DNA of 64,000 bases from the NCBI RefSeq assembly GCF_900105185.1, contig NZ_FNTJ01000001.1, positions 1,375,501 through 1,439,500 of the forward strand, given 5' to 3'. The position numbers and the translations under genes are program-made. Under the pieces are notes generated by a model. That model saw only the letters and a list, made by a program, of their open reading frames with translations, did no database searches and was not told where the DNA came from. Position 1 is the stretch's first letter. Each line of letters begins with the position of its first letter. This stretch comes from Pseudomonas saponiphila. GTDB lineage: Bacteria; Pseudomonadota; Gammaproteobacteria; Pseudomonadales; Pseudomonadaceae. Shown here piece after piece: positions 30,464 to 39,227 of the stretch.

Positions 30464-30482
30464 AAAAATAATTATTCTCAGT
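30464..30482 (-). promoter_or_regulatory. Possible Fur box upstream of the heme receptor
   Basis: The minus-strand sequence GAGAATAATTATTTTTACG matches about 12 of 19 positions of the Fur consensus, with a clean AATAATTATT core. It overlaps the end of the anti-sigma gene, about 110 bp before the receptor start. Confidence 0.4.
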
Positions 30483-31446
30483 TGAGAATGACCAGTGCCG
30501 GGTATTCCGAGAGGCGTGCCGAGGTGATGTGGGCCAGGGAGCGCAGCACGTCCAGAGGCTGGTCCAGGCGGTAGTTGCCGGTGACCGCGAGGTTCGCCAA
30601 CTGCTCGTTGTTGTTGACGATCCAGCCCGGGTAGTAGCGCCGCAGTTCCGCCAGCACCTGGCTCAGGGGGCAGTTCTCGAACACCAGGCGGCCGTCGATC
30701 CAGGCCAGGTCCTTGCCGGCATCGAGCCTGGCCGGTGGGTCGAAGCCTTCGGGGCCGACGCGAACGCTCTCGCCGGCGCGCAGGCGAATGCGCTGATCGG
30801 CGTGGGTGGCGCGCAGGTCGATGTCACCGCGCTGCACCTGGACCTGGGCAATGCCGTCCAGGTAGCGCACGGCGAAGGCGGTGTCGGCCACGCTGGCCTT
30901 GACCGGGCCGGCGTCCAGCTCCAGGGGCAGGCCCGGGGTGCCGGGAATCTCGAAGAAGGCTTCGCCCTGGTACAGCCGCGCCACGCGCCGGTGATCGTTG
31001 ATCTGGCTGGAGAAGGCCGAGTTGGTGTTGAGCAGCACCTTGGAGCCGTCTTCCAGTTGCAGGCGCTGGCGCTCGCCCACCAGCGTCAGGTGGTCGGCCT
31101 GCAGGCGCAGTGGCAGGTTGCTGAAGCTGAACAGCCCGAGCACCAGCACCGCGGCGGTGGCCAGGGGCTTCCAGTGCGGGCGCAGGCGGGCCAGGCGCGA
31201 GACTTTCGGCGGTGCTGCCAGGGCCTGCGCGCATTGCGCCACGTGCGGCCCGTTCCAGATTGCCCGGGCTTTTTCGAAGGCCTGGGCGTTGAGCGGTGAA
31301 GCCGCCAGCCATTGATGAAACTGGCGCAACTGTTCCTCGTTCGGATGTTCCAGCTCGATCAGCCAATCCAGCGCCTGATCCATGGCAAGGGTGCTTGAGT
31401 GCGGGCCGGTGGTGTTGGGCGGCTCGGCGCTGTGAGAATCCGTCAC
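30478..31446 (-). CDS. hxuR: FecR-family anti-sigma factor / sigma regulator
   Basis: The protein has 322 residues. The start is a GTG at 31446 with GAGGAACACCC upstream; the nearest ATG (31383) lacks a site. The cytoplasmic N-terminus has the DUF4880 anti-sigma block ALDWLIELEHPNEEQLRQFH and WLAASPLNAQAFEKARAIW. One membrane helix follows at about 92-108 (TAAVLVLGLFSFSNLP), then the FecR domain (LEDGSKVLLNTNSAFS, RRVARLYQGEAFFEI). A C-terminal STN-like domain, beginning ENCPLSQVLAELRRYYPGW, faces the receptor. It should hold the ECF sigma factor and release or activate it when the receptor binds its ligand. Confidence 0.9.
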   Translation of the reverse strand: MTDSHSAEPPNTTGPHSSTLAMDQALDWLIELEHPNEEQLRQFHQWLAASPLNAQAFEKARAIWNGPHVAQCAQALAAPPKVSRLARLRPHWKPLATAAVLVLGLFSFSNLPLRLQADHLTLVGERQRLQLEDGSKVLLNTNSAFSSQINDHRRVARLYQGEAFFEIPGTPGLPLELDAGPVKASVADTAFAVRYLDGIAQVQVQRGDIDLRATHADQRIRLRAGESVRVGPEGFDPPARLDAGKDLAWIDGRLVFENCPLSQVLAELRRYYPGWIVNNNEQLANLAVTGNYRLDQPLDVLRSLAHITSARLSEYPALVILN

Positions 31447-31559
31447 GGGTGTTCCTCGGCTGTGTCTGTGCGCAGCTGTTTTTTCAAGAGAGAGCGAAAG
31501 CCGGCCAAGGTTAGCAAAGGCCTGGGGCTGACGCAGTCATTGTGCTTGGCGGTTGAGAC

Positions 31560-32078
31560 TCACTGGCCGTCGAGACGTTCGGCGACGCCGACGCAGATGG
31601 CCATGATCAATTTCAATTCCTTTTGTACCGTGCTCAGCGAAACCCCGAGTTCGTCGGCGATCTCCTGATAGCTGTGGCCGTGCAAGCGGCTGAGGATGAA
31701 GATCTGCTGCTGGCGCGGGCTGAGCTGGCCGAGGCTGAGGTTCAGGCGTTCGAGCAGTTGTTCGGCGTGGGCGGCGTCTTCGGCGCTGCTGACGGGGGCG
31801 GCGACGTTCTCCAGCACTTCTGCTGGCACGTCTTCGAGCAGGGTGCGCCCCTGGATGCGCCGGGCCCGCAGGTGGTCGAGGGCGAGGTTGCGCGCGGTCT
31901 GGAACACGAAGGGTTCCAGGTGAGTGATCGGCCGCTCGCTGAGGGCCCGGGTCACCCGCAGATAGGTTTCCTGCAGCAGGTCTTCGGCGGTGCTGTGGTT
32001 GTTGACCATCCGCTCCAGGGTTCGCAGCAGGGAAATGCGTTGAGTGAGGAATACGTGGTTGAAGTGCGATTGACTCAC
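31560..32078 (-). CDS. hxuI: ECF sigma factor of the FecI type
   Basis: The protein has 172 residues from a GTG at 32078 (SQSHFNHVFLTQRISLLRTL). Region 2 is NNHSTAEDLLQETYLRVTR and FVFQTARNLALDHLRARRI. Region 4 is LGQLSPRQQQIFILSRLHGHSYQEIADELGVSLSTVQKE. This is the iron-starvation subgroup. With the FecR-like gene and receptor downstream it forms the HxuI-HxuR-HxuA set of heme cell-surface signalling. A Fur box 31 bp upstream should restrict expression to low iron. Confidence 0.92.
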   Translation of the reverse strand: MSQSHFNHVFLTQRISLLRTLERMVNNHSTAEDLLQETYLRVTRALSERPITHLEPFVFQTARNLALDHLRARRIQGRTLLEDVPAEVLENVAAPVSSAEDAAHAEQLLERLNLSLGQLSPRQQQIFILSRLHGHSYQEIADELGVSLSTVQKELKLIMAICVGVAERLDGQ

Positions 32079-32108
32079 GGCAAGGCCTGATCCATTTTTT
32101 CAGCGGAT

Positions 32109-32127
32109 GATAATGATTGTCATCTGC
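32109..32127 (-). promoter_or_regulatory. Fur box upstream of the ECF sigma gene
   Basis: GATAATGATTGTCATCTGC matches 14 of 19 positions of the Fur consensus, with the first nine identical. It lies 31-49 bp before the GTG start, overlapping the likely promoter. Confidence 0.75.
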
Positions 32128-32151
32128 GTCAATGGTCAAGCCTTGCGTGAA

Positions 32152-32616
32152 TTATCCGCGGCCGGCGAGGTACGCCTGGTAGTCGGGAATCCGGTGCTCG
32201 TGGGCCTGGTTCATCAGCGGGCTGCTGAGCAGGTAGTCGGCGCTGCATTCGTTGCAGGCCACCGCGATGTTCCACACCGCCGCCACGCGCAGCAGGGCCT
32301 TGATGTCCGGATCGTGAGGCTGGGGCTCGAAGGGGTCCCAGAAGAACACCAGCAGGTCGACCCGTTGTTCGGCGATCAGCGCGCCCAGCTGCTGATCGCC
32401 GCCCAGCGGGCCGCTGATCATGCTGTGCACCGGCAACCCCAGGCGTTTGCTCAGCAGCAGCCCGGTGGTGCCGGTGGCCAGCAGCTCATGTTCGGCCAGG
32501 CGTGACTTCTGCCGCTCGGCCCAGTCCAGCAGAAAGACCTTGCAATGGTCGTGGGCGACCAGGGCGATGCGCTTGCGCGCCGCCATGGTCTTTTGCGTAA
32601 AACCGATACCGATCAT
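32152..32616 (-). CDS. mgsA: Methylglyoxal synthase
   Basis: It converts dihydroxyacetone phosphate to methylglyoxal, a phosphate-releasing bypass of lower glycolysis. The protein has 154 residues. [57 protein letters not shown] and [26 protein letters not shown] contain the phosphate-binding and catalytic Asp residues of the family. The start at 32616 has a weak ribosome site; 32586 is an alternative. It lies 15 bp from gap on the same strand, so the two may be co-transcribed, which would fit a DHAP-related role. Confidence 0.93.
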   Translation of the reverse strand: MIGIGFTQKTMAARKRIALVAHDHCKVFLLDWAERQKSRLAEHELLATGTTGLLLSKRLGLPVHSMISGPLGGDQQLGALIAEQRVDLLVFFWDPFEPQPHDPDIKALLRVAAVWNIAVACNECSADYLLSSPLMNQAHEHRIPDYQAYLAGRG

Positions 32617-32631
32617 CGACGAATATCCGTT

Positions 32632-33636
32632 TTATTCCGCGTTGCACAGGGCCAGGCAGTTATCCAGCATGCGGTTGGAGAAGCCCCACTCGTTGTCGTA
32701 CCAGGCCAGCACCTTGAGCAAGCGACCGCCGCTGACCTTGGTGTGGTTGGCGTCGAAGATCGACGACAGCGGGTTGTGGTTGAAGTCGCTGGAGACCAGC
32801 GGCAGGGTGTTGTAGCCGAGGATCTTCGAATGCTGGCTGGCGTTCTTGAGCAGGGCGTTGACCTCTTCGGCGCTGGTGTCGCGCTTGAGGGTCACGGTCA
32901 GGTCCACCAGGGAGACGTTGATCACCGGCACGCGCACCGCCATGCCGGTCAGCTTGCCCGCCAGTTCCGGCAGCACCAGGCCCACGGCTTCGGCGGCGCC
33001 GGTCTTGCTCGGGATCATGTTCTGGGTGGCCGAACGGGCACGGTACGGGTCGCTGTGGTAGACGTCGGTGAGGTTCTGGTCGTTGGTGTAGGCGTGGATG
33101 GTGGTCATCAGGCCGTTGTCGATGCCCAGTTCGCGGTGCAGCACCTGGGCCACCGGGGCCAGGCAGTTGGTGGTGCACGAGGCGTTGGAAATGATCTGGT
33201 GCGACTGGCGCAGGATGTCGTGGTTGACCCCGTAGACCACGGTGGCGTCGGCACCCTTGGCCGGGGCCGAGATGATCACCTTGCGGGCGCCGGCAGTAAG
33301 ATGGGCGGCGGCCTTGGCGCGGTCGGTGAACAGGCCGGTGCATTCGAAGACTACGTCGATCTTTTCCGCGGCCCAGGGCAGCTCGGCCGGGTTGCGGATG
33401 GCGCTGACGGCGATGCGGTCGCCGTTGACGGTCAGGCTTTCCTGATCGTGCTGGACCTCGGCGTCGAAAGTACCGTGGACGGTGTCGTATTTCAGCAGGT
33501 GGGCATTGATCGCGCTGTCCCCCAGATCGTTGATGGCGACGATCTGCAGATCCTGACGATAGCCTTGGGTATAGAGTGCGCGCAGGACGTTACGGCCAAT
33601 ACGGCCAAAACCATTGATTGCGATTCGAAGAGTCAT
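32632..33636 (-). CDS. gap: Glyceraldehyde-3-phosphate dehydrogenase, type I
   Basis: It oxidises glyceraldehyde 3-phosphate in the lower Entner-Doudoroff route. The protein has 334 residues from 33636, with NAD-binding [18 protein letters not shown], the catalytic Cys in [12 protein letters not shown], the His region [10 protein letters not shown] and the C-terminal [12 protein letters not shown]. It is divergent from edd. A HexR box, TTGT-N7-ACAA, lies 26 bp upstream. It corresponds to the HexR-controlled gap-1/gapA of P. putida and P. aeruginosa glucose loci. Confidence 0.96.
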   Translation of the reverse strand: MTLRIAINGFGRIGRNVLRALYTQGYRQDLQIVAINDLGDSAINAHLLKYDTVHGTFDAEVQHDQESLTVNGDRIAVSAIRNPAELPWAAEKIDVVFECTGLFTDRAKAAAHLTAGARKVIISAPAKGADATVVYGVNHDILRQSHQIISNASCTTNCLAPVAQVLHRELGIDNGLMTTIHAYTNDQNLTDVYHSDPYRARSATQNMIPSKTGAAEAVGLVLPELAGKLTGMAVRVPVINVSLVDLTVTLKRDTSAEEVNALLKNASQHSKILGYNTLPLVSSDFNHNPLSSIFDANHTKVSGGRLLKVLAWYDNEWGFSNRMLDNCLALCNAE

Positions 33637-33661
33637 GTGCAAACGCCTGTCGTTGAATTTG

Positions 33662-33676
33662 TTGTTGGAATTACAA
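33662..33676. promoter_or_regulatory. HexR box next to gap
   Basis: TTGT-TGGAATT-ACAA is a perfect match to the HexR consensus TTGT-N7/8-ACAA and lies 26 bp before the gap start codon. Confidence 0.8.
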
Positions 33677-33723
33677 GATTATTCGCATAGAAATAGAAAA
33701 CAAGCCTTTTTAGTGGCAATATT

Positions 33724-33738
33724 TTGTTTTATCTACAA
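33724..33738. promoter_or_regulatory. HexR box next to edd
   Basis: TTGT-TTTATCT-ACAA is a second perfect HexR consensus match, 120 bp before the edd start, in the gap/edd divergent promoter region. Confidence 0.8.
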
Positions 33739-33858
33739 CGAGTGACCTGAATCAACTGGTCCAAGTGGTCAGAAACTCCTCCGCTGTCTCTGAGTGGCGG
33801 TGCGTCTGAACAGCATAGACAAACAGGTCGCCACATCCGTTAGCCTGGAGTTCTACAT

Positions 33859-35685
33859 ATGCATCCCCGCGTTCTTGAGGTCACCGAACGGCTTATCGCT
33901 CGCAGTCGCGCCACTCGCCAGGCCTATCTGGCGTTGATTCGCGGTGCCGCCAGCGATGGTCCGCAGCGCGGCAAGCTGCAGTGCGCGAACTTCGCCCACG
34001 GCGTGGCCGGTTGCGGCGCCGAAGACAAGCACAGCCTGCGGATGATGAACGCGGCCAACGTGGCAATTGTTTCGTCATATAACGACATGTTGTCGGCCCA
34101 CCAGCCTTACGAGCACTTTCCCGAGCAGATCAAGAAAGCCCTGCGCGAGATCGGTTCGGTGGGGCAGTTCGCCGGTGGCACCCCGGCCATGTGCGATGGC
34201 GTGACCCAGGGCGAGGCCGGCATGGAGCTGAGCCTGCCGAGCCGTGAGGTGATCGCGCTGTCCACGGCGGTGGCCCTGTCCCACAACATGTTCGACGCCG
34301 CGCTGATGCTGGGGATCTGCGACAAGATCGTCCCGGGCCTGATGATGGGCGCCCTGCGCTTTGGTCACCTGCCGATGGTCTTCGTCCCGGGCGGGCCGAT
34401 GGTGTCGGGGATCTCCAACAAGCAGAAGGCCGATGTGCGCCAGCGCTATGCCGAAGGCAAGGCCAGCCGCGAAGAGTTGCTGGAGTCGGAAATGAAGTCC
34501 TACCACAGCCCTGGCACCTGCACCTTCTACGGCACCGCCAACACCAACCAGTTGCTGATGGAAGTCATGGGCCTGCACCTGCCGGGCGCCTCCTTCGTCA
34601 ACCCCAACACGCCGCTGCGCGACGCCCTGACCCATGAGGCGGCGCAGCAGGTCACGCGCCTGACCAAGCAGAGCGGCAACTTCATGCCCATCGGCGAGAT
34701 CGTCGACGAGCGTTGCCTGGTCAATTCCATCGTCGCCCTGCACGCCACCGGTGGTTCCACCAACCACACCCTGCACATGCCAGCCATCGCCCAGGCGGCG
34801 GGCATCCAGCTGACCTGGCAGGACATGGCTGACCTGTCCGAGGTGGTGCCGACCCTGTCCCACGTCTATCCCAACGGCAAGGCCGACATCAACCACTTCC
34901 AGGCCGCGGGGGGCATGTCGTTCCTGATTCGCGAACTGCTGGAAGCCGGCCTGCTTCACGAGGACGTCAACACCGTGGCCGGCCGCGGCCTGAGTCGCTA
35001 CACCCAGGAACCGTTCCTCGACAACGGCAAGCTGGTATGGCGCGACGGCCCGATCGAAAGCCTCGACGAAAACATCCTGCGGCCGGTGGACCGTGCCTTC
35101 TCCCCGGAAGGCGGCTTGCGAGTCATGGAAGGCAACCTCGGCCGTGGGGTGATGAAAGTCTCCGCCGTGGCTGCCGAACACCAGATCGTCGAAGCCCCGG
35201 CGGTGGTGTTCCAGGACCAGCAGGATCTGGCCGATGCGTTCAAGGCCGGCCTGCTGGAGAAGGACTTCGTCGCGGTGATGCGCTTCCAGGGCCCGCGCTC
35301 CAACGGCATGCCCGAGCTGCACAAGATGACCCCGTTCCTCGGGGTGCTGCAGGACCGTGGCTTCAAGGTGGCGCTGGTCACCGATGGACGTATGTCCGGT
35401 GCTTCGGGCAAGATTCCGGCGGCGATTCATGTCAGTCCCGAAGCCCAGGTCGGCGGAGCCCTGGCCCGGGTGCTGGACGGTGACATCATTCGCGTCGACG
35501 GAGTCAAGGGCACCCTGGAACTCAAGGTCGACGCCGCCGAATTCGCCGCCCGGGAACCGGCCAAGGGCCTGTTGGGCAACAACGTCGGCACCGGCCGCGA
35601 ACTCTTCGCTTTCATGCGCATGGCCTTCAGCTCGGCGGAGCAGGGCGCCAGCGCCTTTACCTCTGCACTGGAGACGCTTAATTGA
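33859..35685 (+). CDS. edd: 6-phosphogluconate dehydratase
   Basis: It dehydrates 6-phosphogluconate to KDPG, the key Entner-Doudoroff step. The protein has 608 residues and belongs to the IlvD/Edd family. [63 protein letters not shown] and [11 protein letters not shown] are typical, with the [4Fe-4S] cysteines in MCDGV, GICDK and [11 protein letters not shown]-terminal [16 protein letters not shown] ends the catalytic domain. It is the first gene of edd-glk-gltR-gtrS, preceded by HexR sites. Confidence 0.97.
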   Translation: MHPRVLEVTERLIARSRATRQAYLALIRGAASDGPQRGKLQCANFAHGVAGCGAEDKHSLRMMNAANVAIVSSYNDMLSAHQPYEHFPEQIKKALREIGSVGQFAGGTPAMCDGVTQGEAGMELSLPSREVIALSTAVALSHNMFDAALMLGICDKIVPGLMMGALRFGHLPMVFVPGGPMVSGISNKQKADVRQRYAEGKASREELLESEMKSYHSPGTCTFYGTANTNQLLMEVMGLHLPGASFVNPNTPLRDALTHEAAQQVTRLTKQSGNFMPIGEIVDERCLVNSIVALHATGGSTNHTLHMPAIAQAAGIQLTWQDMADLSEVVPTLSHVYPNGKADINHFQAAGGMSFLIRELLEAGLLHEDVNTVAGRGLSRYTQEPFLDNGKLVWRDGPIESLDENILRPVDRAFSPEGGLRVMEGNLGRGVMKVSAVAAEHQIVEAPAVVFQDQQDLADAFKAGLLEKDFVAVMRFQGPRSNGMPELHKMTPFLGVLQDRGFKVALVTDGRMSGASGKIPAAIHVSPEAQVGGALARVLDGDIIRVDGVKGTLELKVDAAEFAAREPAKGLLGNNVGTGRELFAFMRMAFSSAEQGASAFTSALETLN

Positions 35686-36638
35686 AACTGGCCCTGGTCG
35701 GTGACATCGGTGGGACCAACGCGCGGTTCGCGTTGTGGAAGGATCAGCAGCTGGACGCGATCCAGGTGCTGGCAACGGCGGATTATCGCTGCCCGGAAGA
35801 CGCCATCCTGGCCTATCTGCACGCCCAGGGCCTGGCCCCGGGCGCCATCGGCTCGGTGTGCCTGTCGGTGGCCGGTCCGGTCAGCGGTGATGAGTTCCGT
35901 TTCACCAACAACCACTGGCGCCTGAGCCGTCAGGCGTTCTGCCAGGCCCTGCAAGTGGAGCGGCTGTTGCTGGTCAACGACTTCTCGGCCATGGCCCTGG
36001 GCATGACCCGTCTGCAGCCTGATGAGTTTCGCGTGGTCTGCGAAGGTGTCGCCGAGCCCTTGCGTCCGGCGGTAGTGATCGGCCCGGGCACTGGCCTCGG
36101 CGTCGGCACCCTGTTGGATTTCGGCGACGGTCGCTACATGGCCTTGCCGGGGGAGGGCGGCCATGTCGACCTGCCCTTGAGCAGTCCGCGGGAAACCCAG
36201 CTCTGGCAACACATCCACGCCGAGATTGGCCATGTCAGCGCCGAAACCGCCTTGAGCGGCAGCGGATTGCCCCGGTTGTACCGGGCGATCTGCGCGGTGG
36301 ACGGTCATGAACCGCGTCTGCATACCCCGGAAGCCATCACCGCGGCCGGTCTGGCCGGTGATCCGATTGCCCGGGAAGTGCTGGAGCAGTTCTGCTGCTG
36401 GCTGGGGCGGGTGGCGGGCAACAACGTGCTGACCACGGGCGCGCGGGGCGGGGTGTATATCGTCGGCGGGGTGATTCCGCGCTTTGCCGATTTCTTCATC
36501 CAGAGTGGCTTTGCCAAGAGTTTTGCCGACAAGGGCTGCATGAGCGATTACTTCAAGGGCATTCCGGTATGGCTGGTCACCGCGCCGTACTCCGGGCTGA
36601 CCGGCGCCGGTGTAGCCCTGGAGCAGGCCCAGGGCTGA
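35682..36638 (+). CDS. glk: Glucokinase
   Basis: It phosphorylates cytoplasmic glucose. The protein has 318 residues. It starts at a TTG overlapping the edd stop by 4 bp (TTGA), pointing to translational coupling. Glk-family motifs are [68 protein letters not shown] and the C-terminal [13 protein letters not shown]. With the GtsABCD importer it forms the direct phosphorylative branch feeding zwf. Confidence 0.96.
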   Translation: MKLALVGDIGGTNARFALWKDQQLDAIQVLATADYRCPEDAILAYLHAQGLAPGAIGSVCLSVAGPVSGDEFRFTNNHWRLSRQAFCQALQVERLLLVNDFSAMALGMTRLQPDEFRVVCEGVAEPLRPAVVIGPGTGLGVGTLLDFGDGRYMALPGEGGHVDLPLSSPRETQLWQHIHAEIGHVSAETALSGSGLPRLYRAICAVDGHEPRLHTPEAITAAGLAGDPIAREVLEQFCCWLGRVAGNNVLTTGARGGVYIVGGVIPRFADFFIQSGFAKSFADKGCMSDYFKGIPVWLVTAPYSGLTGAGVALEQAQG

Positions 36639-36654
36639 CACCGAGCCGCATGGC

Positions 36655-36677
36655 GTAGGAGCCGGCTTGCCGGCGAA
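36655..36677. repeat. Single REP element between glk and gltR
   Basis: GTAGGAGCCGGCTTGCCGGCGAA inside the edd-glk-gltR-gtrS cluster, just before the gltR leader. Confidence 0.85.
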
Positions 36678-36745
36678 GAGGCGCTAACAGGCCTCCCGCC
36701 ATCAGGCATAATCGCGCTCCCTGCCCAACAATGAGGACGGCCCCG

Positions 36746-37477
36746 GTGAGTTCAGTCAGTAAGTCGATCTTGTTGGTCGACGACGATCAGGAAATTCGCG
36801 AGCTGCTGGAAACCTACCTCAGCCGTTGTGGTTTCCAGGTGCGCACGACCGCCGATGGCGCCGGTTTTCGTCAGGCTCTGAACGAGGCGCCCAGCGACCT
36901 GGTGATCCTCGACGTGATGCTGCCCGACGAAGACGGCTTCAGCCTGTGCCGCTGGATTCGCCAGCATCCACGGCGCAGCCAGGTGCCGATCATCATGCTC
37001 ACCGCCAGCTCCGACGAGGCCGACCGGGTGATCGGCCTGGAACTGGGGGCCGACGACTACCTGGGCAAGCCCTTCAGCCCCCGGGAGCTGCAGGCGCGGA
37101 TCAAGGCGCTGCTGCGCCGCGTGCAGTTCGCCCAGGAGCGGGTCGCCGGTGAAGTCTTGTGCTTCGACGAATGGCGCCTGGATGTGATCAGTCACCGGCT
37201 GTTCCACAACGACGGCGAGGAGGTGATTCTCTCTGGCGCCGACTTCGCCCTGCTCAAGCTGTTCCTCGACCATCCCCAGGAAATCCTCGACCGCGACACC
37301 ATCGGCAATGCCACCCGTGGTCGCGACCTTATGCCCCTGGACCGCATCGTCGACATGGCGGTCAGCCGCCTGCGCCAGCGCCTGCGGGACACCGAAAAGC
37401 CGCCGCGGCTGATCCGCACCGTGCGTGGCAGCGGCTATCAGTTGGCAGCCAATGTGGTTGCCGGCAATGCTCTCTGA
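36746..37477 (+). CDS. gltR: Glucose-response regulator GltR (OmpR family)
   Basis: The protein has 243 residues. A GTG at 36746 (SSVSKSILLVDDDQEI) is chosen because AGGA lies 8 bp before it; the in-frame ATG at 36731 has no ribosome site. The receiver domain has phospho-acceptor Asp56 in LVILDVMLPDEDG and Lys in YLGKPFSP. The winged-helix domain ends in LIRTVRGSGYQLA. It is paired with the kinase encoded next, overlapping by 11 bp. In P. aeruginosa GtrS/GltR respond to 2-ketogluconate or 6-phosphogluconate and control glucose uptake and catabolic genes. The genes immediately downstream here are the expected targets. Confidence 0.92.
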   Translation: MSSVSKSILLVDDDQEIRELLETYLSRCGFQVRTTADGAGFRQALNEAPSDLVILDVMLPDEDGFSLCRWIRQHPRRSQVPIIMLTASSDEADRVIGLELGADDYLGKPFSPRELQARIKALLRRVQFAQERVAGEVLCFDEWRLDVISHRLFHNDGEEVILSGADFALLKLFLDHPQEILDRDTIGNATRGRDLMPLDRIVDMAVSRLRQRLRDTEKPPRLIRTVRGSGYQLAANVVAGNAL

Positions 37478-38936
37478 GGCATTGCGCGGTCTGCTGCGAC
37501 GGGTGCCGGTGCCCCGCTCGCTGCTGGGCCGCATGCTGCTGTTGACCTTGCTCGCGGTGTTGTTCGCCCAGGCGCTGTCCAGCGTGATCTGGGTTTCGCA
37601 GTTGCGCGCCACCCAGCTCGAAGGCCTGGTGACCAGCGCCCGCAGCCTGGCCCATTCGATGACCGCCAGCGTCAGCTACCTGCGTTCGTTGCCGGTGGCG
37701 TACCGGCCCCTGGTGCTGGACCAGTTGCGCAGCATGGGCGGCACCCGCTTTGTCGTGACCCTCAATGACAAGCCCCTGGGCATGCAGGTGCTGCCCGCCA
37801 CTGCGCGCAAGGAAGCGGTGCTGCAGGCGGTGGAACAGGTGCTGCGCCAGTCCCTGGGCAATGACGCGGATATCTCGGTGACCTTTGTCAGCCCCGATGA
37901 CCTGCGGATCTTCAATGGCGGCCTCAAGCTCGACGAGTTGCCCCGCTCCTGGGCCCATTACGCCCTCACCCTGGAGCCGGTGAACCCACCGGTGCTGGTG
38001 ACCCAGATCCAGATGGCCCCCGGGGAGTGGCTGTACATCGCCTCGCTGCTGCCCGAGCCCTACACCAGTCTCGAAGAGCAGGGCCTGCCGGCGCAGCAGG
38101 TGTGGTTCATCCTCCTCACCAGCGGTTTTCTGCTGCTGTTCATCGGCCTCTTGGTGCACTGGCAGAGCCGGCCCCTCAAGCGCCTGGCCCGGGCGGCGCG
38201 GGACATGTCCCTGGGCGCCGACGTCGAGCCGGTGGCGCAGGGCGGTGGCAGTGAAGTGGTGGAAGTGGGGCGGGCCTTCAACAGCATGCGCGAACGCATC
38301 AGCCGCTACCTGACCGAGCGCAGCCAGCTGTTCAGTGCCATTTCCCACGACCTGCGCACCCCCATCACCCGCCTGCGCCTGCGGGTCGAACTGCTGGAGG
38401 ACGAGCAACTGCAAGCCAAGTTCGGCCGCGACCTGGACGAACTGGAATTGCTGGTCAAGGGCGCGTTGCAGTGCGTCAAGGACACCGACATCCACGAGAA
38501 CATCGAGCCGGTGGACCTCAACCAGGTGCTCGACTGCCTGGTGGAGCCTTACTTGGCGCCCCATGGCAATGGCCGGGTAACCCAGCAGGGACGGGCGCTG
38601 GCCAGCTATCCGGGCAAGCCCCTGGCGCTCAAGCGCTGCATGGGCAACCTGATCGACAACGCCCTGAAGTACGGGCAGAACGCCCACCTGTACATCGAAG
38701 ACGACGACAGCGGCTTCGTCCTGCATGTGGACGACGAAGGCCCGGGCGTGCCGGAGCAGCGCCTGGAACAGGTGTTCGAGCCGCACTTCCGCCTGGCCGG
38801 CCAGCAGCAGGGCTACGGCCTGGGCCTGGGCATCGCCCGCAACATCGCCCACAGCCATGGCGGCGAAGTCAGCCTGCAGAACCTGCGCGAAGGCGGCCTG
38901 CGGGTGACCCTGTACCTGCCCCGGACCTCCGACTGA
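37467..38936 (+). CDS. gtrS: Sensor histidine kinase GtrS
   Basis: The protein has about 489 residues from the ATG at 37467; an earlier in-frame start (37425) lies within gltR. TM1 is at about 22-44 and TM2 at about 211-232, with a periplasmic ligand domain of about 165 residues between. HAMP is followed by the H-box FSAISHDLRTPITRLR (His294), the N-box GNLIDNALKYGQN, G1 DDEGPGVPEQR and G2 GYGLGLGIARNIAHSHGG. All motifs are intact. By synteny (edd-glk-gltR-gtrS-gts) it is the GtrS sensor of glucose metabolites. Confidence 0.92.
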   Translation: MLSEALRGLLRRVPVPRSLLGRMLLLTLLAVLFAQALSSVIWVSQLRATQLEGLVTSARSLAHSMTASVSYLRSLPVAYRPLVLDQLRSMGGTRFVVTLNDKPLGMQVLPATARKEAVLQAVEQVLRQSLGNDADISVTFVSPDDLRIFNGGLKLDELPRSWAHYALTLEPVNPPVLVTQIQMAPGEWLYIASLLPEPYTSLEEQGLPAQQVWFILLTSGFLLLFIGLLVHWQSRPLKRLARAARDMSLGADVEPVAQGGGSEVVEVGRAFNSMRERISRYLTERSQLFSAISHDLRTPITRLRLRVELLEDEQLQAKFGRDLDELELLVKGALQCVKDTDIHENIEPVDLNQVLDCLVEPYLAPHGNGRVTQQGRALASYPGKPLALKRCMGNLIDNALKYGQNAHLYIEDDDSGFVLHVDDEGPGVPEQRLEQVFEPHFRLAGQQQGYGLGLGIARNIAHSHGGEVSLQNLREGGLRVTLYLPRTSD

Positions 38937-38947
38937 GCGGCTGGCCT

Positions 38948-39043
38948 GTGCAGGCGCTGACCTGTTCAGGAGCTGACCTGTTCGGGAGCTGGCTTGTTCA
39001 GGAACTGGCTTGTGTGGGAGCTGGCTTGTGTAGGAGCTGGCTT
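38948..39043 (+). repeat. Six tandem 16-bp repeats derived from a REP head
   Basis: Six adjoining 16-mers with no spacers start at 38948, 38964, 38980, 38996, 39012 and 39028. The consensus is GTKYRGGAGCTGRCYT; the last unit reads GTGTAGGAGCTGGCTT and runs into GCCAGCG, making it a normal REP head. The first units are the most diverged (GTGCAGGCGCTGACCT). The pattern suggests local expansion of the REP 5' part. Confidence 0.9.
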
Positions 39044-39111
39044 GCCAGCGAAGGCGTCCTCAAGGGCACCACAGGACCCAAGGGCCTCTTCGCCGGCAAG
39101 CCGGCTCCTAC
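39028..39111. repeat. REP pair before the AGE-family isomerase gene
   Basis: GTAGGAGCTGGCTTGCCAGC (39030-39049) faces an inverted CGCCGGCAAGCCGGCTCCTA at 39091. The left member shares its head with the last unit of the 16-bp tandem array. Confidence 0.85.
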
Positions 39112-39126
39112 GGGAGGGAGCTGTGC

Positions 39127-39195
39127 AATGTCACGGGTTGGTGACATTGTGCGTGCCCTTCGTTACCTGCCGTTGTGCACGGCTTGATTAGACTC
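39127..39195 (+). promoter_or_regulatory. Operator-promoter module A, upstream of the isomerase gene
   Basis: A perfect inverted repeat AATGTCAC-GGGTTG-GTGACATT spans 39127-39148. CTTCGTTACC (39158-39167) and the -10-like TAGACTC (39189-39195) follow. The same elements with the same spacing recur before gtsA. The CTTCGTTACC block abuts the expected -35 position, as for an activator site. GltR, encoded just upstream, is the obvious candidate regulator; this is inference. Confidence 0.6.
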
Positions 39196-39209
39196 AGGCC
39201 TTCGATAAA

Positions 39210-39217
39210 AACAACAA
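39210..39217 (+). promoter_or_regulatory. Hfq/Crc-type A-rich motif at the isomerase ribosome site
   Basis: AACAACAA fits the AAnAAnAA catabolite-activity motif and lies 11 bp before the ATG, next to AGGT. Binding of Hfq/Crc there would repress translation when preferred carbon sources are present. Confidence 0.55.
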
Positions 39218-39227
39218 CAGGTCACCC

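Larger units (their letters stand above)
38937..39140. other. Intergenic region with tandem repeats and REP pair
   Basis: The gap between gtrS and the isomerase gene (to 39227) contains no gene. It is filled by six 16-bp tandem repeats, an inverted REP, and then the operator-promoter module of the isomerase gene. Each is listed separately. Confidence 0.6.

Noticed and set aside
38948..39111. CRISPR array
   Set aside because: The 16-bp units abut without spacers and derive from a REP head. No cas genes are present.
38471..39187. A plus-strand frame reading through the 16-bp tandem repeats into a repetitive peptide
   Set aside because: It starts inside gtrS in another frame, has no ribosome site, and the peptide periodicity only reflects the DNA repeat.
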